From positions 3,939,606 to 4,003,605 of the forward strand of contig NZ_WHOY01000031.1 of the NCBI RefSeq assembly GCF_009765445.1: DNA of 64,000 nt, in the 5' to 3' direction. The translations under genes were made by a program, and so were the position numbers. Below, one piece after another: positions 45,075-54,888 of the stretch. The DNA is from Pantoea sp. BAV 3049. GTDB lineage: Bacteria; Pseudomonadota; Gammaproteobacteria; Enterobacterales; Enterobacteriaceae. Positions within the stretch are counted from its first letter, which is position 1. Every line of letters begins with the position of its first letter. The notes beneath the pieces were generated by a model, which was not told the origin of the DNA, ran no database searches, and worked only from the letters and a program-made list of their open reading frames with translations.

Positions 45075-46361
45075 TTACGATCCTACCGACTCTTTCAGCG
45101 ACTTTTGCGGCGTAATCCTTACCTGTTTGATCATATTTTCCTGCACGTCGAGAATATCGACCGCGTAGTGGCCAACGTGCACCGTGGTGTCCGGCAGGGG
45201 GATGTCCTCAATCGCTTCCAGAATCATCCCGTTAATCGTACGTGCCTCTTCTTCCGGCAGGTTCCAGTTAAACGCTTTGTTCAGCTCACGAATGTTGGCG
45301 CTGCCTTCAATCAGCACCGATCCGTCATTCTGTGGCACCACTTCTTCCGCCAGCGTTGGCGACATCGAGGTAGTGAAGTCACCGACGATCTCTTCAAGAA
45401 TATCTTCAATGGTCACCAGACCTTTGATATCGCCATACTCATCAACGACCAGTCCGACTTTCTTCTTGTTGCGCTGGAACTTCACCAGCTGCACGTTCAG
45501 CGGCGTGCCTTCTGGCACATAATAAATCTCGTCTGCCGAGCGCAGCATCACTTCTTTGGTGAACTCTTTCTTCTCGGTCATCAGGCGGTAGGCTTCGCGC
45601 ACGCGCAGCATGCTGATGGCGTCATCAAGAGAGTCACGATACAGCACCACGCGCCCATGTGGCGTGTGGGTCAACTGGCGAACAATTGACTTCCAGTCAT
45701 CGTTAATGTTGATACCGACTATTTCATTGCGCGGCACCATGATGTCATCAACGTTCACTTTCTCCAGATCCAGTACTGACAGCAGCATGTCCTGGTTACG
45801 GCGGGACATCAGCGAGCGCGATTCATAGACGATGGTGCGCAGCTCTTCTTTGCTGAGCGCAGAGTTGATCGCACCTTCGGTTCTCATCCCCACCAGGCGC
45901 ATCAGGATGCGGGTAATGGTGTTCAGCAGCCAGACCAGCGGCATCATCACTACCTGCAGCGGCCCCAGCAGAAGACTGCTCGGAAAGGCGACTTTTTCCG
46001 GATAGAGCGCAGCGATGGTTTTTGGCAGAACTTCGGCAAACACCAGCACGCAGAAGGTCAGAATACCGGTGGCAATGGCCACGCCCTCGTCGCCATGGAT
46101 CCGCATCCCGACAATGGTGGCCAGAGCAGAAGCGAGAATATTGACAAGGTTGTTGCCGATCAGCACCAGACTGAGTAAGCGGTCGGGGCGGCGCAGCAAT
46201 TTCTCGACGCGGCGGGCGGCACGGCTGCCGTTTTTAGCCTGATGACGTAACTTATAGCGATTCAGCGTCATCATGCCGGTTTCAGAACCGGCGAACCAGG
46301 CTGATACCAGAACCATGATCACCAGAATAATAATCAGGGAGGTAGTTGAAACTTGTTCCAA
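45075..46361 (-). CDS. corB: CNNM/HlyC-CorC family transport protein CorB
   Basis: A 428-residue membrane protein, same length as E. coli YfjD/CorB. An N-terminal DUF21 domain with about four membrane segments (LIIILVIMVLVSAWFAGSET; GNNLVNILASALATIVGM) is followed by paired CBS domains (DDIMVPRNEIVGI; VVDEYGDIKGLVTIEDILEE) and a CorC-type C-terminal domain (INGMILEAIEDIP). Implicated in magnesium homeostasis and cobalt resistance. Read away from ffh, with ypjD upstream. Confidence 0.94.
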   Translation of the reverse strand: MEQVSTTSLIIILVIMVLVSAWFAGSETGMMTLNRYKLRHQAKNGSRAARRVEKLLRRPDRLLSLVLIGNNLVNILASALATIVGMRIHGDEGVAIATGILTFCVLVFAEVLPKTIAALYPEKVAFPSSLLLGPLQVVMMPLVWLLNTITRILMRLVGMRTEGAINSALSKEELRTIVYESRSLMSRRNQDMLLSVLDLEKVNVDDIMVPRNEIVGININDDWKSIVRQLTHTPHGRVVLYRDSLDDAISMLRVREAYRLMTEKKEFTKEVMLRSADEIYYVPEGTPLNVQLVKFQRNKKKVGLVVDEYGDIKGLVTIEDILEEIVGDFTTSMSPTLAEEVVPQNDGSVLIEGSANIRELNKAFNWNLPEEEARTINGMILEAIEDIPLPDTTVHVGHYAVDILDVQENMIKQVRITPQKSLKESVGS

Positions 46362-46386
46362 CGAAGGAATTCCTTGTGGTTGTGGG

Positions 46387-47178
46387 TCAGGAGGTCAGGA
46401 AATGCTGCAGCATACGGCTACCGAAGTAGGCCATGGTCAGCAAAAATGCCCCGCCAAAATTGAACCAGGCGACGCGGCGACCGCGCCAGCCTTCATGATA
46501 GTGACCCCAAAGCAGAACGATATAAACGAACCAGGCGAGGATCGACAGCACGGCTTTGTCCACATTCTCGCGGCTGAACAGGTCATGCATGTAGAACAGA
46601 CCGGTGCACAGTACCAGCGTCAGCAGCACCACGCCCACCTGGGTGATATGGAACATCTTGCGCTCAATGGTCATCAACGGCGGAATGTCTTTGCTGAACG
46701 CCAGCTTTTTGTTCTTCAGCAGATAGTCGATCCACGCCAGCTGTAAGGCATAAAGAGCCGCGATGATCAGCGTGGCATAGGCAAAAAGCGCCAGGCCGAT
46801 ATGCACCATCATTCCCGGCGTGGTTTCCAGATGGGTGATAAAGGCATTGGGGACAAAGGTGGCAAACGCCAGATTGATCAACGCGAAGCTGTAAACAATC
46901 GGCAGCAGTATCCAGCCACGATTACGTGACGCCACAATGGTCATAATGGCGCAAATCAGCAGGCTGACCAGCGAACCAATGTTCAGCAGGCTGAGATTCT
47001 GACCACTGTTCATAGCAAAAATTCGCTGTTCCAACGCTATGGCGTGGCAAATCAGCGCAATGGTGGCCGATATCACCGCCAGACGCCGCCAGCCGCTTTG
47101 TTTGCGCAACAGGCTGGGAATGATCAGAGCAAGGCTGAAGGAATAGGCGAGCAGCGCCAGAATCGCAAATACGGACAT
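46387..47178 (-). CDS. ypjD: Inner-membrane protein YpjD (CorE), cytochrome c assembly-like
   Basis: A 263-residue polytopic protein with about eight membrane segments and the CcmC/CcsA-like fold; the core includes MMVHIGLALFAYATLIIAAL and WFVYIVLLWGHYHEGWRG with a tryptophan-rich WWD-like region and conserved His. E. coli ypjD has the same length and position, and has been connected with cobalt/magnesium phenotypes as corE. It lies 25 bp upstream of corB and is divergent from ffh. Confidence 0.92.
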   Translation of the reverse strand: MSVFAILALLAYSFSLALIIPSLLRKQSGWRRLAVISATIALICHAIALEQRIFAMNSGQNLSLLNIGSLVSLLICAIMTIVASRNRGWILLPIVYSFALINLAFATFVPNAFITHLETTPGMMVHIGLALFAYATLIIAALYALQLAWIDYLLKNKKLAFSKDIPPLMTIERKMFHITQVGVVLLTLVLCTGLFYMHDLFSRENVDKAVLSILAWFVYIVLLWGHYHEGWRGRRVAWFNFGGAFLLTMAYFGSRMLQHFLTS

Positions 47179-47342
47179 AGAGGTTGTCAGTTACCGGTAA
47201 GACTAAGAAAAAAATCAGTATAGCGCCAGCGGCTGCTGGCTCCAAACGATCTCAACTCAGATGGCTGAGATCGCAGCGTCTTCATGTTATAATCCGCGCC
47301 ATTGTGTCGCCTGGCGACCTCTCATTACGTGAGCGAGAGACG

Positions 47343-48704
47343 ATGTTTGATAATTTAACCGACAGATTGTCGCAAACCCTGCGCAATATCAGCGGCCGTG
47401 GACGGCTGACAGAAGACAACATTAAGGACACCCTGCGTGAAGTTCGTATGGCACTGCTGGAAGCGGACGTAGCGCTGCCGGTAGTGCGTGACTTCATCGC
47501 CCGCGTTAAAGAGCGCGCGGTGGGCCAGGACGTCAACAAAAGCCTGACGCCGGGTCAGGAGTTTGTAAAAATCGTGCAGAATGAGCTGGTCGTCGCCATG
47601 GGTGCCGAAAACAACACGCTCAATCTGAACGCCCAGCCGCCGGCCGTGGTGCTGATGGCTGGTTTGCAGGGGGCGGGTAAAACCACCAGCGTCGGTAAGC
47701 TGGGTAAGTTCCTGCGCGAGAAGCACAAGAAAAAAGTGCTGGTTGTTTCTGCTGACGTCTATCGTCCTGCAGCCATCAAGCAGCTGGAAACGCTGGCCGA
47801 ACAGGTTGGGGTGGATTTCTGCCCGTCAGACCTGAGCCAGAAGCCGGTTGACATCGTTAAAAACGCTCTGCAGCAGGCTAAACTGAAGTTTTACGATGTG
47901 CTGCTGGTCGATACCGCAGGTCGTCTGCACGTAGACGAAGCGATGATGGACGAGATCAAACAGGTTCACGCCGCGATCAATCCGGTAGAAACTCTGTTTG
48001 TGGTCGATGCCATGACTGGCCAGGATGCCGCCAACACGGCGAAAGCGTTTAACGAAGCGCTGCCGCTGACCGGTGTGGTCCTGACCAAGGTTGATGGTGA
48101 TGCCCGTGGCGGTGCTGCGCTCTCAATCCGTCATATCACCGGCAAGCCGATTAAATTTATGGGTGTTGGTGAAAAAACCGAAGCCCTGGAGCCGTTCTAC
48201 CCGGACCGTATCGCTTCCCGTATCCTCGGCATGGGCGACGTGCTGTCGCTGATCGAAGATATCGAGAGCAAGGTTGACCGCGCGCAGGCAGAGAAACTGG
48301 CCAGCAAGCTGAAAAAGGGTGACGGTTTCGACCTGAACGATTTCCTGGATCAGCTGAAGCAGATGCGCAATATGGGCGGCATGGCCAGCCTGATGGGTAA
48401 GCTGCCAGGTATGGGTCAGTTGCCGGATAACGTTAAGTCGCAGATGGATGACAAAGTGCTGGTGCGAATGGAAGCGATGATCAATTCCATGACCCGTAAA
48501 GAGCGCGAGAAGCCAGAGATCATCAAAGGTTCCCGTAAGCGTCGTATCGCCACGGGTTCTGGTATGCAGGTGCAGGATGTTAACCGCTTGCTGAAGCAGT
48601 TTGACGACATGCAGCGCATGATGAAGAAGATGAAGAAGGGCGGTATGGCGAAGATGATGCGCGGCATGAAGGGTATGATGCCGCCGGGCTTCCCGGGCCG
48701 TTAA
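47343..48704 (+). CDS. ffh: Signal recognition particle protein Ffh
   Basis: GTPase that binds signal sequences and 4.5S RNA and targets ribosomes to FtsY. Start ATG 47343 gives 453 residues. The N domain is followed by the G domain with GLQGAGKT at 107-114, DTAGRLHVDE, and TKVDGDARGG; the methionine-rich M domain contains KGSRKRRIATGSGMQVQDVN (RNA binding) and MKKMKKGGMAKMMRGMKGMM. An open frame extends upstream to 47184 but is not conserved. Confidence 0.98.
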   Translation: MFDNLTDRLSQTLRNISGRGRLTEDNIKDTLREVRMALLEADVALPVVRDFIARVKERAVGQDVNKSLTPGQEFVKIVQNELVVAMGAENNTLNLNAQPPAVVLMAGLQGAGKTTSVGKLGKFLREKHKKKVLVVSADVYRPAAIKQLETLAEQVGVDFCPSDLSQKPVDIVKNALQQAKLKFYDVLLVDTAGRLHVDEAMMDEIKQVHAAINPVETLFVVDAMTGQDAANTAKAFNEALPLTGVVLTKVDGDARGGAALSIRHITGKPIKFMGVGEKTEALEPFYPDRIASRILGMGDVLSLIEDIESKVDRAQAEKLASKLKKGDGFDLNDFLDQLKQMRNMGGMASLMGKLPGMGQLPDNVKSQMDDKVLVRMEAMINSMTRKEREKPEIIKGSRKRRIATGSGMQVQDVNRLLKQFDDMQRMMKKMKKGGMAKMMRGMKGMMPPGFPGR

Positions 48705-48785
48705 GTAAGCCGGAAAACCACTCAGGCGAATTAGATTGCTTTTTGCGCCAAAATGAGTAAAATTTTCGGGCTTTTTATATTGCAT

Positions 48786-48821
48786 CCGGGCCCCGTTCCC
48801 TCAATGGGGCCCGGTTGTTTT
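48786..48821 (+). terminator. ffh terminator ahead of the rpsP operon
   Basis: CCGGGCCCC (48786-48794) pairs perfectly with GGGGCCCGG (48806-48814), then TTGTTTTATT. It ends only ~25 bp before the rpsP ATG, so it may work as a regulatory attenuator for the rpsP operon as well as terminating ffh. Confidence 0.85.
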
Positions 48822-48840
48822 ATTAACTAAAGAGGATGTT

Positions 48841-49089
48841 ATGGTAACAATTCGTTTGGCACGTCACGGCGCTAAAAAGCGTCCGTTTTATCAGGTAGTC
48901 GTCACTGACAGCCGTAATGCTCGCAACGGTCGCTTCATCGAGCGCGTTGGTTTCTTCAACCCGATCGCATCTGGTCAGGCTGAAGCACTGCGTCTGGATC
49001 TGGACCGCATTGAGCACTGGGTTGGCCAGGGCGCAACTCTCTCTGATCGCGTTGGTGCGCTGATCAAAGAAGCTAAGAAAGCAGCTTAA
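48841..49089 (+). CDS. rpsP: 30S ribosomal protein S16
   Basis: 82 residues, E. coli length, beginning [20 protein letters not shown]. Binds 16S rRNA and is needed for 30S assembly. Ribosome site AGAGGA precedes the ATG. First gene of the rpsP-rimM-trmD-rplS operon. Confidence 0.99.
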   Translation: MVTIRLARHGAKKRPFYQVVVTDSRNARNGRFIERVGFFNPIASGQAEALRLDLDRIEHWVGQGATLSDRVGALIKEAKKAA

Positions 49090-49107
49090 TCTGTCACGGT
49101 GGTCAAC

Positions 49108-49656
49108 ATGAGCAAGCAACTCACCGCGTCGACGCCTGCTAACCCATTAATTTTGGGAAAGATGGGATCGGCCTACGGTATCCGTGGTTGGCTCAAAGTG
49201 TTTTCCTCCACCGAAGATGCCGAAAGCATTTTTGACTATCAACCCTGGTTTATCCAGCGGTCGGGTCAATGGCAGCTTATCGAGCTGGAAGGCTGGAAGC
49301 GCCACAATCAGGATATGATCATCAAAGTCAAAGGCATTGACGATCGTGATACTGCCGGTCTGCTGACTAATTGCGAAATTGTCGTGGATTCTGAGCAGTT
49401 GCCCGCGCTGGACAACGGCGACTATTACTGGAAAGACCTTATCGGTTGCCTGGTTGTCACCACCCAGGGCTATGAACTCGGTAAAGTCACAGAGCTGATG
49501 GAAACCGGTTCAAACGACGTTCTCGTCGTAAAGGCAAACCTGAAGGATGCATTCGGTGCGAAGGAGCGGCTGATACCGTTCCTTGATGGACAGGTTATCA
49601 AGAATGTCGATCTCACTACCGGCACCATTGAAGTAGATTGGGATCCTGGTTTTTGA
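49108..49656 (+). CDS. rimM: Ribosome maturation factor RimM
   Basis: 182 residues from ATG 49108 ([20 protein letters not shown]). The N-terminal RimM domain has [20 protein letters not shown], and the C-terminal PRC barrel has [20 protein letters not shown] and [14 protein letters not shown]. Acts in processing of the 16S 3' domain and binds S19. The reading frame is open a few codons upstream, but the chosen start matches the conserved N-terminus. Second gene of the operon. Confidence 0.97.
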   Translation: MSKQLTASTPANPLILGKMGSAYGIRGWLKVFSSTEDAESIFDYQPWFIQRSGQWQLIELEGWKRHNQDMIIKVKGIDDRDTAGLLTNCEIVVDSEQLPALDNGDYYWKDLIGCLVVTTQGYELGKVTELMETGSNDVLVVKANLKDAFGAKERLIPFLDGQVIKNVDLTTGTIEVDWDPGF

Positions 49657-49691
49657 GCTCCGGACAAAGCGGTAAAACACCGGCGCAGTCG

Positions 49692-50462
49692 ATGTGGATA
49701 GGCATAATCAGCCTGTTCCCTGAAATGTTCAGCGCAATTACCGACTACGGAGTAACTGGCCGGGCAGTAAAAAATGGCCTGCTCAGCATCCAGAGCTGGA
49801 GTCCTCGTGACTTTGCTCATGATCGGCACCGTACCGTGGACGAACGTCCTTACGGCGGCGGACCGGGGATGCTAATGATGGTTCAGCCCTTACGGGATGC
49901 CATCCACGCAGCAAAAGCGGCGGCAGGAGAAGGCGCCAGGGTGATTTATCTTTCACCTCAGGGTCGCAAACTCGATCAAGATGGGGTTTGCGAGCTGGCG
50001 ACCAGTCAGAAGTTAATTCTGGTGTGTGGTCGCTATGAAGGGATTGATGAGCGCGTAATCAAAACCGAAATCGATGAAGAATGGTCGATTGGCGATTATG
50101 TTCTCAGTGGTGGGGAGTTGCCAGCGATGACGTTGATTGACTCGGTCGCCCGGTTTATACCCGGCGTACTGGGGAAGCAGGCGTCAGCCGAGGAAGATTC
50201 ATTTTCCGATGGGTTGCTGGATTGCCCGCACTACACCCGACCTGAAGTGTTAGAAGGGATGGAGGTTCCGCCAGTTCTGCTGTCGGGCAACCATGCTGAA
50301 ATTCGCCGCTGGCGTCTGAAACAGTCGCTGGGCCGTACCTGGCTGAGAAGACCTGAACTTCTGGAAAACCTGGCTCTGACTGAAGAGCAAGCAAAGTTGC
50401 TGACCGAATTCCGCAAGGAGTTCAACCAGCAACATAACGATGATGGGCAGTCCCGGCAGTAG
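49692..50462 (+). CDS. trmD: tRNA (guanine37-N1)-methyltransferase
   Basis: Makes m1G37 in tRNAs with G36, preventing +1 frameshifts. 256 residues from ATG 49692 ([20 protein letters not shown]). The SAM-binding trefoil-knot region is [16 protein letters not shown] and [15 protein letters not shown]; the catalytic Asp is in [18 protein letters not shown] region of the SPOUT fold. Follows rimM by 35 bp. Confidence 0.98.
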   Translation: MWIGIISLFPEMFSAITDYGVTGRAVKNGLLSIQSWSPRDFAHDRHRTVDERPYGGGPGMLMMVQPLRDAIHAAKAAAGEGARVIYLSPQGRKLDQDGVCELATSQKLILVCGRYEGIDERVIKTEIDEEWSIGDYVLSGGELPAMTLIDSVARFIPGVLGKQASAEEDSFSDGLLDCPHYTRPEVLEGMEVPPVLLSGNHAEIRRWRLKQSLGRTWLRRPELLENLALTEEQAKLLTEFRKEFNQQHNDDGQSRQ

Positions 50463-50504
50463 TCGCGGTGCCTGAATATCAGTTTACCCAGGATAAGAGA
50501 TTAA

Positions 50505-50870
<366 letters not shown>

Positions 50871-50881
50871 GTTAATAGTGA

Positions 50882-50916
50882 ACAAGGGGCTGACCGAAAG
50901 GTTGGCCCTTTTTTTA
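50882..50916 (+). terminator. Terminator of the rpsP-rimM-trmD-rplS operon
   Basis: A stem from AAGGGGCTGACC and GGTTGGCCCTT with a GAAA tetraloop (GU/mismatch within), followed by seven T up to 50916. A classic intrinsic terminator. Confidence 0.93.
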
Positions 50917-50926
50917 TGCCTGCAAT

Positions 50927-51619
50927 TTATCGCTGTGTGGCTTTAAGCAGATCAACAACCAGTGGTGACAGCTCATTACGTAGCGAAGCGCGTTCAGACT
51001 GGAACAGCGTGGCAACAAAATATTTATGATCGGGCAGTTCAATGCCGCGCACGTCTCCTTCACCATCCCATGCGCTAATACGCAACGGGAAATCCGCCAG
51101 CTCAGAGATAAAATCCGGATCCACGCCGAAATTGCAGTGGTAGCCTTCGTGCGTGCTGAGCTTGCCATAGGCGCGGGCAATAATGGTGTCAGGATCGATC
51201 ACGATATCACCAGTTTTCTCCACCAGTGAACAGCTCAGCGGGGCAATCACTAAACGCCCTTCGGTGTCGGTCTCTGCGTGAGCGGCATCGCTCCAGCCCA
51301 TTACGTTACGGGCATATTCCACCACTGCGTACTGGAAGCCGCCACACGAACCAAGAAACGGCACGTTATTCTCACGGGCATAAGTGATAGCCAGGAAGGC
51401 GCCACGATCGTTTTTATAAGGGCTGCCGGGCACGACCCAGATGGCATCAAAATTCTCAAGAACGGCAGAACTGGTGACGGATTCGGTTGGCAGCCATTCT
51501 GCAATCACCGGAAGATTCAGGGAGGCGGCGGCAAGTTCGACAGCGGGGGGAATAGCCTGGTGAGCAACAGCATCGGAACGATAATCACCAACAAGGGCAA
51601 GGCGGAGGGGGGAGTTCAT
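50927..51619 (-). CDS. CTP synthase C-terminal domain-like glutamine amidotransferase homologue
   Basis: A 230-residue stand-alone class I amidotransferase-like protein, related to the glutaminase domain of CTP synthase. The nucleophile elbow is intact (FLGSCGGFQYAVV, Cys92), and the loop PGSPYKNDRGAF resembles the oxyanion region. The His of the usual FHPE catalytic motif is replaced: residues 204-210 read TLFQSER, with Gln207 where His is expected and Glu209 kept. It may be a non-glutaminase binding protein or use another base. Found in several enterics as an uncharacterised protein. Convergent with rplS. Confidence 0.8.
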   Translation of the reverse strand: MNSPLRLALVGDYRSDAVAHQAIPPAVELAAASLNLPVIAEWLPTESVTSSAVLENFDAIWVVPGSPYKNDRGAFLAITYARENNVPFLGSCGGFQYAVVEYARNVMGWSDAAHAETDTEGRLVIAPLSCSLVEKTGDIVIDPDTIIARAYGKLSTHEGYHCNFGVDPDFISELADFPLRISAWDGEGDVRGIELPDHKYFVATLFQSERASLRNELSPLVVDLLKATQR

Positions 51620-51789
51620 CTTATCTTCCTGTTCAGGTAAAAGAGGATGCTACAGCAGCCTTAACAAGCTGACAACATCGAACTTTCGGGCCGGATTAAG
51701 AGAGGCCGCGCAAATTTCAGCACGGCGGCTTGGCAAGCAGAAGTCCACTTCGTATGCTGGAGCTTCACCCGCAGAGGAGCCCGATTGCG

Positions 51790-52533
51790 ATGCAGCAAAT
51801 GAATCAGTACAACCAGCCCGTCGGCCCGGCATTGCCGGACTGGCAACCCGCTATATTGCCTCAGCGTCAGACGGTAGCTGGGCAGTACTGCCGCCTGGAG
51901 CCTCTGGATACGGCTAAACACTGCAGCGATCTCTACGCCGCCTATGCTTCAGCACCTGACGGCCGCGACTGGACCTATCTGACAGAGGAGAGACCAGCAA
52001 CGCTTGAGGCTTTCCGGGCCTGGTTGCATAAGCGGGCGGCAGAAGCTCACTGGGTCACCTTCACTATTTTTTGTGCCCGTCGCAATCGTCCTGTGGGGCT
52101 GGCCTCCTATATGCGCATCGATACCATTAATGGCTCGCTGGAGTTGGGGGGCCTGACCTGGTCACCGCTGATGAAACGCACCATAGTTGGCACCGAGGCG
52201 CTGTATTTGCTGCTGAAGACAGCCTTTGCGCTGGGCTATCGCCGCCTGGAATGGAAATGTGATTCGCTGAATGCCCCTTCCCGTAAGGCGGCTGAAAGGA
52301 TTGGGTTCCGTTATGAAGGCACTTTCCGGCAGATGATGACCCGCAAGGGACGCTCGCGTGATACGCAGTGGTTTTCGATTCTGGATGGTGAATGGCCAGC
52401 CATCGAACAGGCTATTTCTCTCTGGCTGGTAAAGGATAATTTTGACGAGCACGGACAGCAGTTCCGGCGCCTGTCTGCGTTACTGCGGCCTGCGGAAATG
52501 GTAGACAGCAGTGTTGACCGGGCCGCTGTCTGA
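51790..52533 (+). CDS. GNAT family N-acetyltransferase (RimJ/RimL-like)
   Basis: About 247 residues from ATG 51790 (MQQMNQYNQPVGPALPDWQP). It belongs to the Acetyltransf_3 branch: RPVGLASYMRIDTINGSLEL and TIVGTEALYLLLKTAFALGY contain the acetyl-CoA strands, and WKCDSLNAPSRKAAERIGF is the C-terminal CoA motif; then GRSRDTQWFSILDGEW. GAGGAG at 51773-51778 is a rather distant ribosome site. Substrate unknown. Ends overlap the convergent acetyltransferase gene by 54 bp. Confidence 0.85.
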   Translation: MQQMNQYNQPVGPALPDWQPAILPQRQTVAGQYCRLEPLDTAKHCSDLYAAYASAPDGRDWTYLTEERPATLEAFRAWLHKRAAEAHWVTFTIFCARRNRPVGLASYMRIDTINGSLELGGLTWSPLMKRTIVGTEALYLLLKTAFALGYRRLEWKCDSLNAPSRKAAERIGFRYEGTFRQMMTRKGRSRDTQWFSILDGEWPAIEQAISLWLVKDNFDEHGQQFRRLSALLRPAEMVDSSVDRAAV

Positions 52534-52989
52534 CACGATCAGGCCGTGCTGAATGCCGATGAAATCAGCGCCGCATTTGGCTGCCACACGGCGGCTGGCG
52601 GCATTTTCCGCCACGGCGAGGATCTCAACCGTGTCTCTTTCCGGGCTTTGCCACGCCAGATCGACCAGGTACTGCACGGCCTGGGTGGCGATGCCCTGGC
52701 GCTGCTCACTGCTGCGTACCCAGTAGCCCACAGAGCAGTGGTTGTGATCAATGCTGGAGTAACGCAGCCCGGCACCGCCCAGTAAGCGGCCATCTTCGGC
52801 AAACAGGCCCAGTTCGTTCGCTGCGCCTTTGTCCCGCAGGAGATGAGTGGCGGCAAACCATTTACGGGCATCTTCTTCGCTAAATCCCTCATGAGCCCAT
52901 AACAACCACGGTTTAAGCGTGTCCAGCGAGGTAGTGACGGCGTTGGCAAATTCCCGGGCATCTGAATCGGCAAAAGGGCGGTAGATCAC
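52480..52989 (-). CDS. GNAT family N-acetyltransferase
   Basis: A 169-residue acetyltransferase. The CoA-binding motif is VGYWVRSSEQRQGIATQAVQ (residues ~88-107, with Q-x-x-G-I-A pattern), and AVAENAASRRVAAKCG is the C-terminal motif. Similar to ribosomal-protein Ser/Ala acetyltransferases such as RimL in outline. It is convergent with, and overlaps by 54 bp, the other GNAT gene. Substrate unknown. Confidence 0.85.
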   Translation of the reverse strand: MIYRPFADSDAREFANAVTTSLDTLKPWLLWAHEGFSEEDARKWFAATHLLRDKGAANELGLFAEDGRLLGGAGLRYSSIDHNHCSVGYWVRSSEQRQGIATQAVQYLVDLAWQSPERDTVEILAVAENAASRRVAAKCGADFIGIQHGLIVSDSGPVNTAVYHFRRPQ

Positions 52990-53135
52990 TTTTATGGCTG
53001 ACCTCCTTATTTGTCCTTATATATCTTCATCATAAGTCCGCAGGTGAAAATTTACGAATCGATTTATCTCCGGGTAAAAGATTTTATTCCACCGGAAATT
53101 TTGCAAAAGTAAAACGATCGGTTTACTTTTAGTGA

Positions 53136-53669
53136 ATGAATAAAAAACAAGATATCCTCCAGGCCGCAGAGCGGTTGTTCTATCTCAATGGATTCCATGC
53201 GACCAGTACGGATCGGATCTGCAGTGAAGCAGGAGTTTCTACCAGAACGCTTTATCGGTACTTTCCCTCGCGGGAGATGCTGACAGAGGCAGTGCTGGCT
53301 GAACGGCAAAACCGCTTTTTTGCCGCACTGCTTCCACCCGAAGAGCCAAAAGCTATCAGCCGTCTTTTTGCGGTTCAGGGTGAGTGGATGCAGAAAAATG
53401 GCTCCTCAGGATGCTTTTTCCTGAAAGCCTGGGGCGAATATGCTGAAGAAGATCGGCGGCTGTCGGCGCTGGCGCTGGATTACCGTTACAGACAGCGTGA
53501 ATACATTGCGGCCTGTTTGCGAAACTCACCTGCCGCAGGGCTTTCCGATGCGGTGTGGATGCTGTTTGAAGGGGCCATTACTTCTGCATTGGTCATCGGC
53601 CCCCAGGCGGCGATTTATGCCGGAGAGGCTGCAGAAAAACTCCTGGCAGCCAGCGGTAAAAAGTCATGA
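53136..53669 (+). CDS. TetR-family transcriptional regulator
   Basis: A 177-residue repressor. The N-terminal helix-turn-helix is clear: ILQAAERLFYLNGFHATSTD, RICSEAGVSTRTLYRYFPSR, then EMLTEAVLAERQ. The C-terminal ligand domain is short. It overlaps the MFS transporter gene by four bases (ATGA), so it most likely regulates that operon; the A+T-rich gap at 52990-53135 contains the palindrome-like TAAAACGATCGGTTTACTTT as a possible operator. Confidence 0.9.
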   Translation: MNKKQDILQAAERLFYLNGFHATSTDRICSEAGVSTRTLYRYFPSREMLTEAVLAERQNRFFAALLPPEEPKAISRLFAVQGEWMQKNGSSGCFFLKAWGEYAEEDRRLSALALDYRYRQREYIAACLRNSPAAGLSDAVWMLFEGAITSALVIGPQAAIYAGEAAEKLLAASGKKS

Positions 53670-54841
53670 GAGCTTCTCTGAAACTGGGCTTGACCGGCTT
53701 CTCACTGATCGCTGTCACCTACGGGATGGCGAGATTCGCCTGGGGGCTGATGTTGCCTGCCGTAGTGAAAGATATTCCGTTCAGCACCGGGACGGCAGGG
53801 GTGATCTCTGCCAGCAGTTTTGCTGCCTACTGTCTGGCAATAACCGGCGCACCGATACTCACTGAACGTTTTGGCCCACGCTGGCTGGCCGCTGCGGCCG
53901 CTATTTTGGCGGCTGGCGGCATGCTGATGCTGGCATTTTCGTTCTCTCCCCTCATGCTTGCCGTGGGGCTGTTTATTGCCGGGTTGAGCCCTGGCGTGGC
54001 TTCTCCTTCCCTGGCCTCGGCGGTCAGTCGCCGGATCACCGGGCATCAGCAGCCGCAAATGAACACTGTTATCAATGCCGGAACCAGCGCGGGAATTATT
54101 CTGTCCGTGCCGGTTTTGCTTTATCTGCCCGGTGGCTGGCGAGCGGCTTGTCTTCTCTTCAGCGTAATAGCGCTGTTATGTCTGCTGCCGGTGATGCTTT
54201 ACCTGCCCGACGACAGAATGAAAAACCGTGCGGAAAGAAAAACCTGGCGGAAGAGGATGCCCGGACCGGCAATGCTGCGACTGATGATCATTGCCTTGGT
54301 CAGCGGGAGCACCAGCGCGGCATGGTGGAGTTTTGGCCCGCAAATTTTACGCCAGCAAGTTGGTGTGAACGCGCAATCCGTCAGCCTCCTGTGGCTGATC
54401 GCGGGTGGGGCGGGGATCTTTGGTGCGCTGACCGGGCCGGTAGCTGACCGCATCGGTATGAAACAGGTCTACCGGATTTCGTTGCTGTTTATGGCTTTGC
54501 CACTTGCCATGCTGGCCTGGATACAGGGGCCGTGGTGGTGGTTCATTCCGGTCGTCGCTCTGTGTGGTGCTGGCTACGTTACCCTCTCCGGCGTGCTGCT
54601 GGTCTGCGGCGCTGCGGCTAATAAAAATGCTCCGGCTTCAGGTGTGGGATTGGTTTTTCTGATGCTCGCGGCGGGACAGGTGGCGGGCTCAGTTCTGTTT
54701 GGCCAGCTTTATGCTTTGGCGGGTGCTGCTCCTGCTCTGCTGATGTTCTGTATGCTTTCGTTGCTGGTGATGCTGCTCAATCCGGTCTACGGGCACACCA
54801 GTCGCAAATCTTTGCTTAAGCAGGAAAAAAACGGATGCTGA
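53666..54841 (+). CDS. MFS transporter
   Basis: A 391-residue 12-helix major facilitator protein, probably an exporter. The first segment is GFSLIAVTYGMARFAWGLML, with the family's TYGxARFxxGL pattern seen in YbfB/CynX-like proteins; the loop 2-3 motif reads LTERFGPRWLAAAA and the central loop LPDDRMKNRAERKTWRKR separates the halves; second-half loop is VADRIGMKQV. Controlled by the TetR gene with which it overlaps. Stop TGA 54839-54841 abuts a 7-bp tandem repeat. Confidence 0.9.
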   Translation: MRASLKLGLTGFSLIAVTYGMARFAWGLMLPAVVKDIPFSTGTAGVISASSFAAYCLAITGAPILTERFGPRWLAAAAAILAAGGMLMLAFSFSPLMLAVGLFIAGLSPGVASPSLASAVSRRITGHQQPQMNTVINAGTSAGIILSVPVLLYLPGGWRAACLLFSVIALLCLLPVMLYLPDDRMKNRAERKTWRKRMPGPAMLRLMIIALVSGSTSAAWWSFGPQILRQQVGVNAQSVSLLWLIAGGAGIFGALTGPVADRIGMKQVYRISLLFMALPLAMLAWIQGPWWWFIPVVALCGAGYVTLSGVLLVCGAAANKNAPASGVGLVFLMLAAGQVAGSVLFGQLYALAGAAPALLMFCMLSLLVMLLNPVYGHTSRKSLLKQEKNGC

Positions 54842-54843
54842 TT

Positions 54844-54885
54844 ACGCCTTACGCCTTACGCCTTACGCCTTACGCCTTACGCCTT
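54844..54885. repeat. Six perfect 7-bp tandem repeats (ACGCCTT)
   Basis: ACGCCTT is repeated exactly six times, starting two bases after the MFS stop codon and ending three bases before the TyrR box of aroF. Such a unit is expected to vary in copy number by slippage. Confidence 0.97.
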
Positions 54886-54888
54886 TGG

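Noticed and set aside
54844-54885. Possible iterons or CRISPR-like array
   Set aside because: Seven-bp units directly joined with no spacers and no replication gene nearby; a microsatellite is sufficient.
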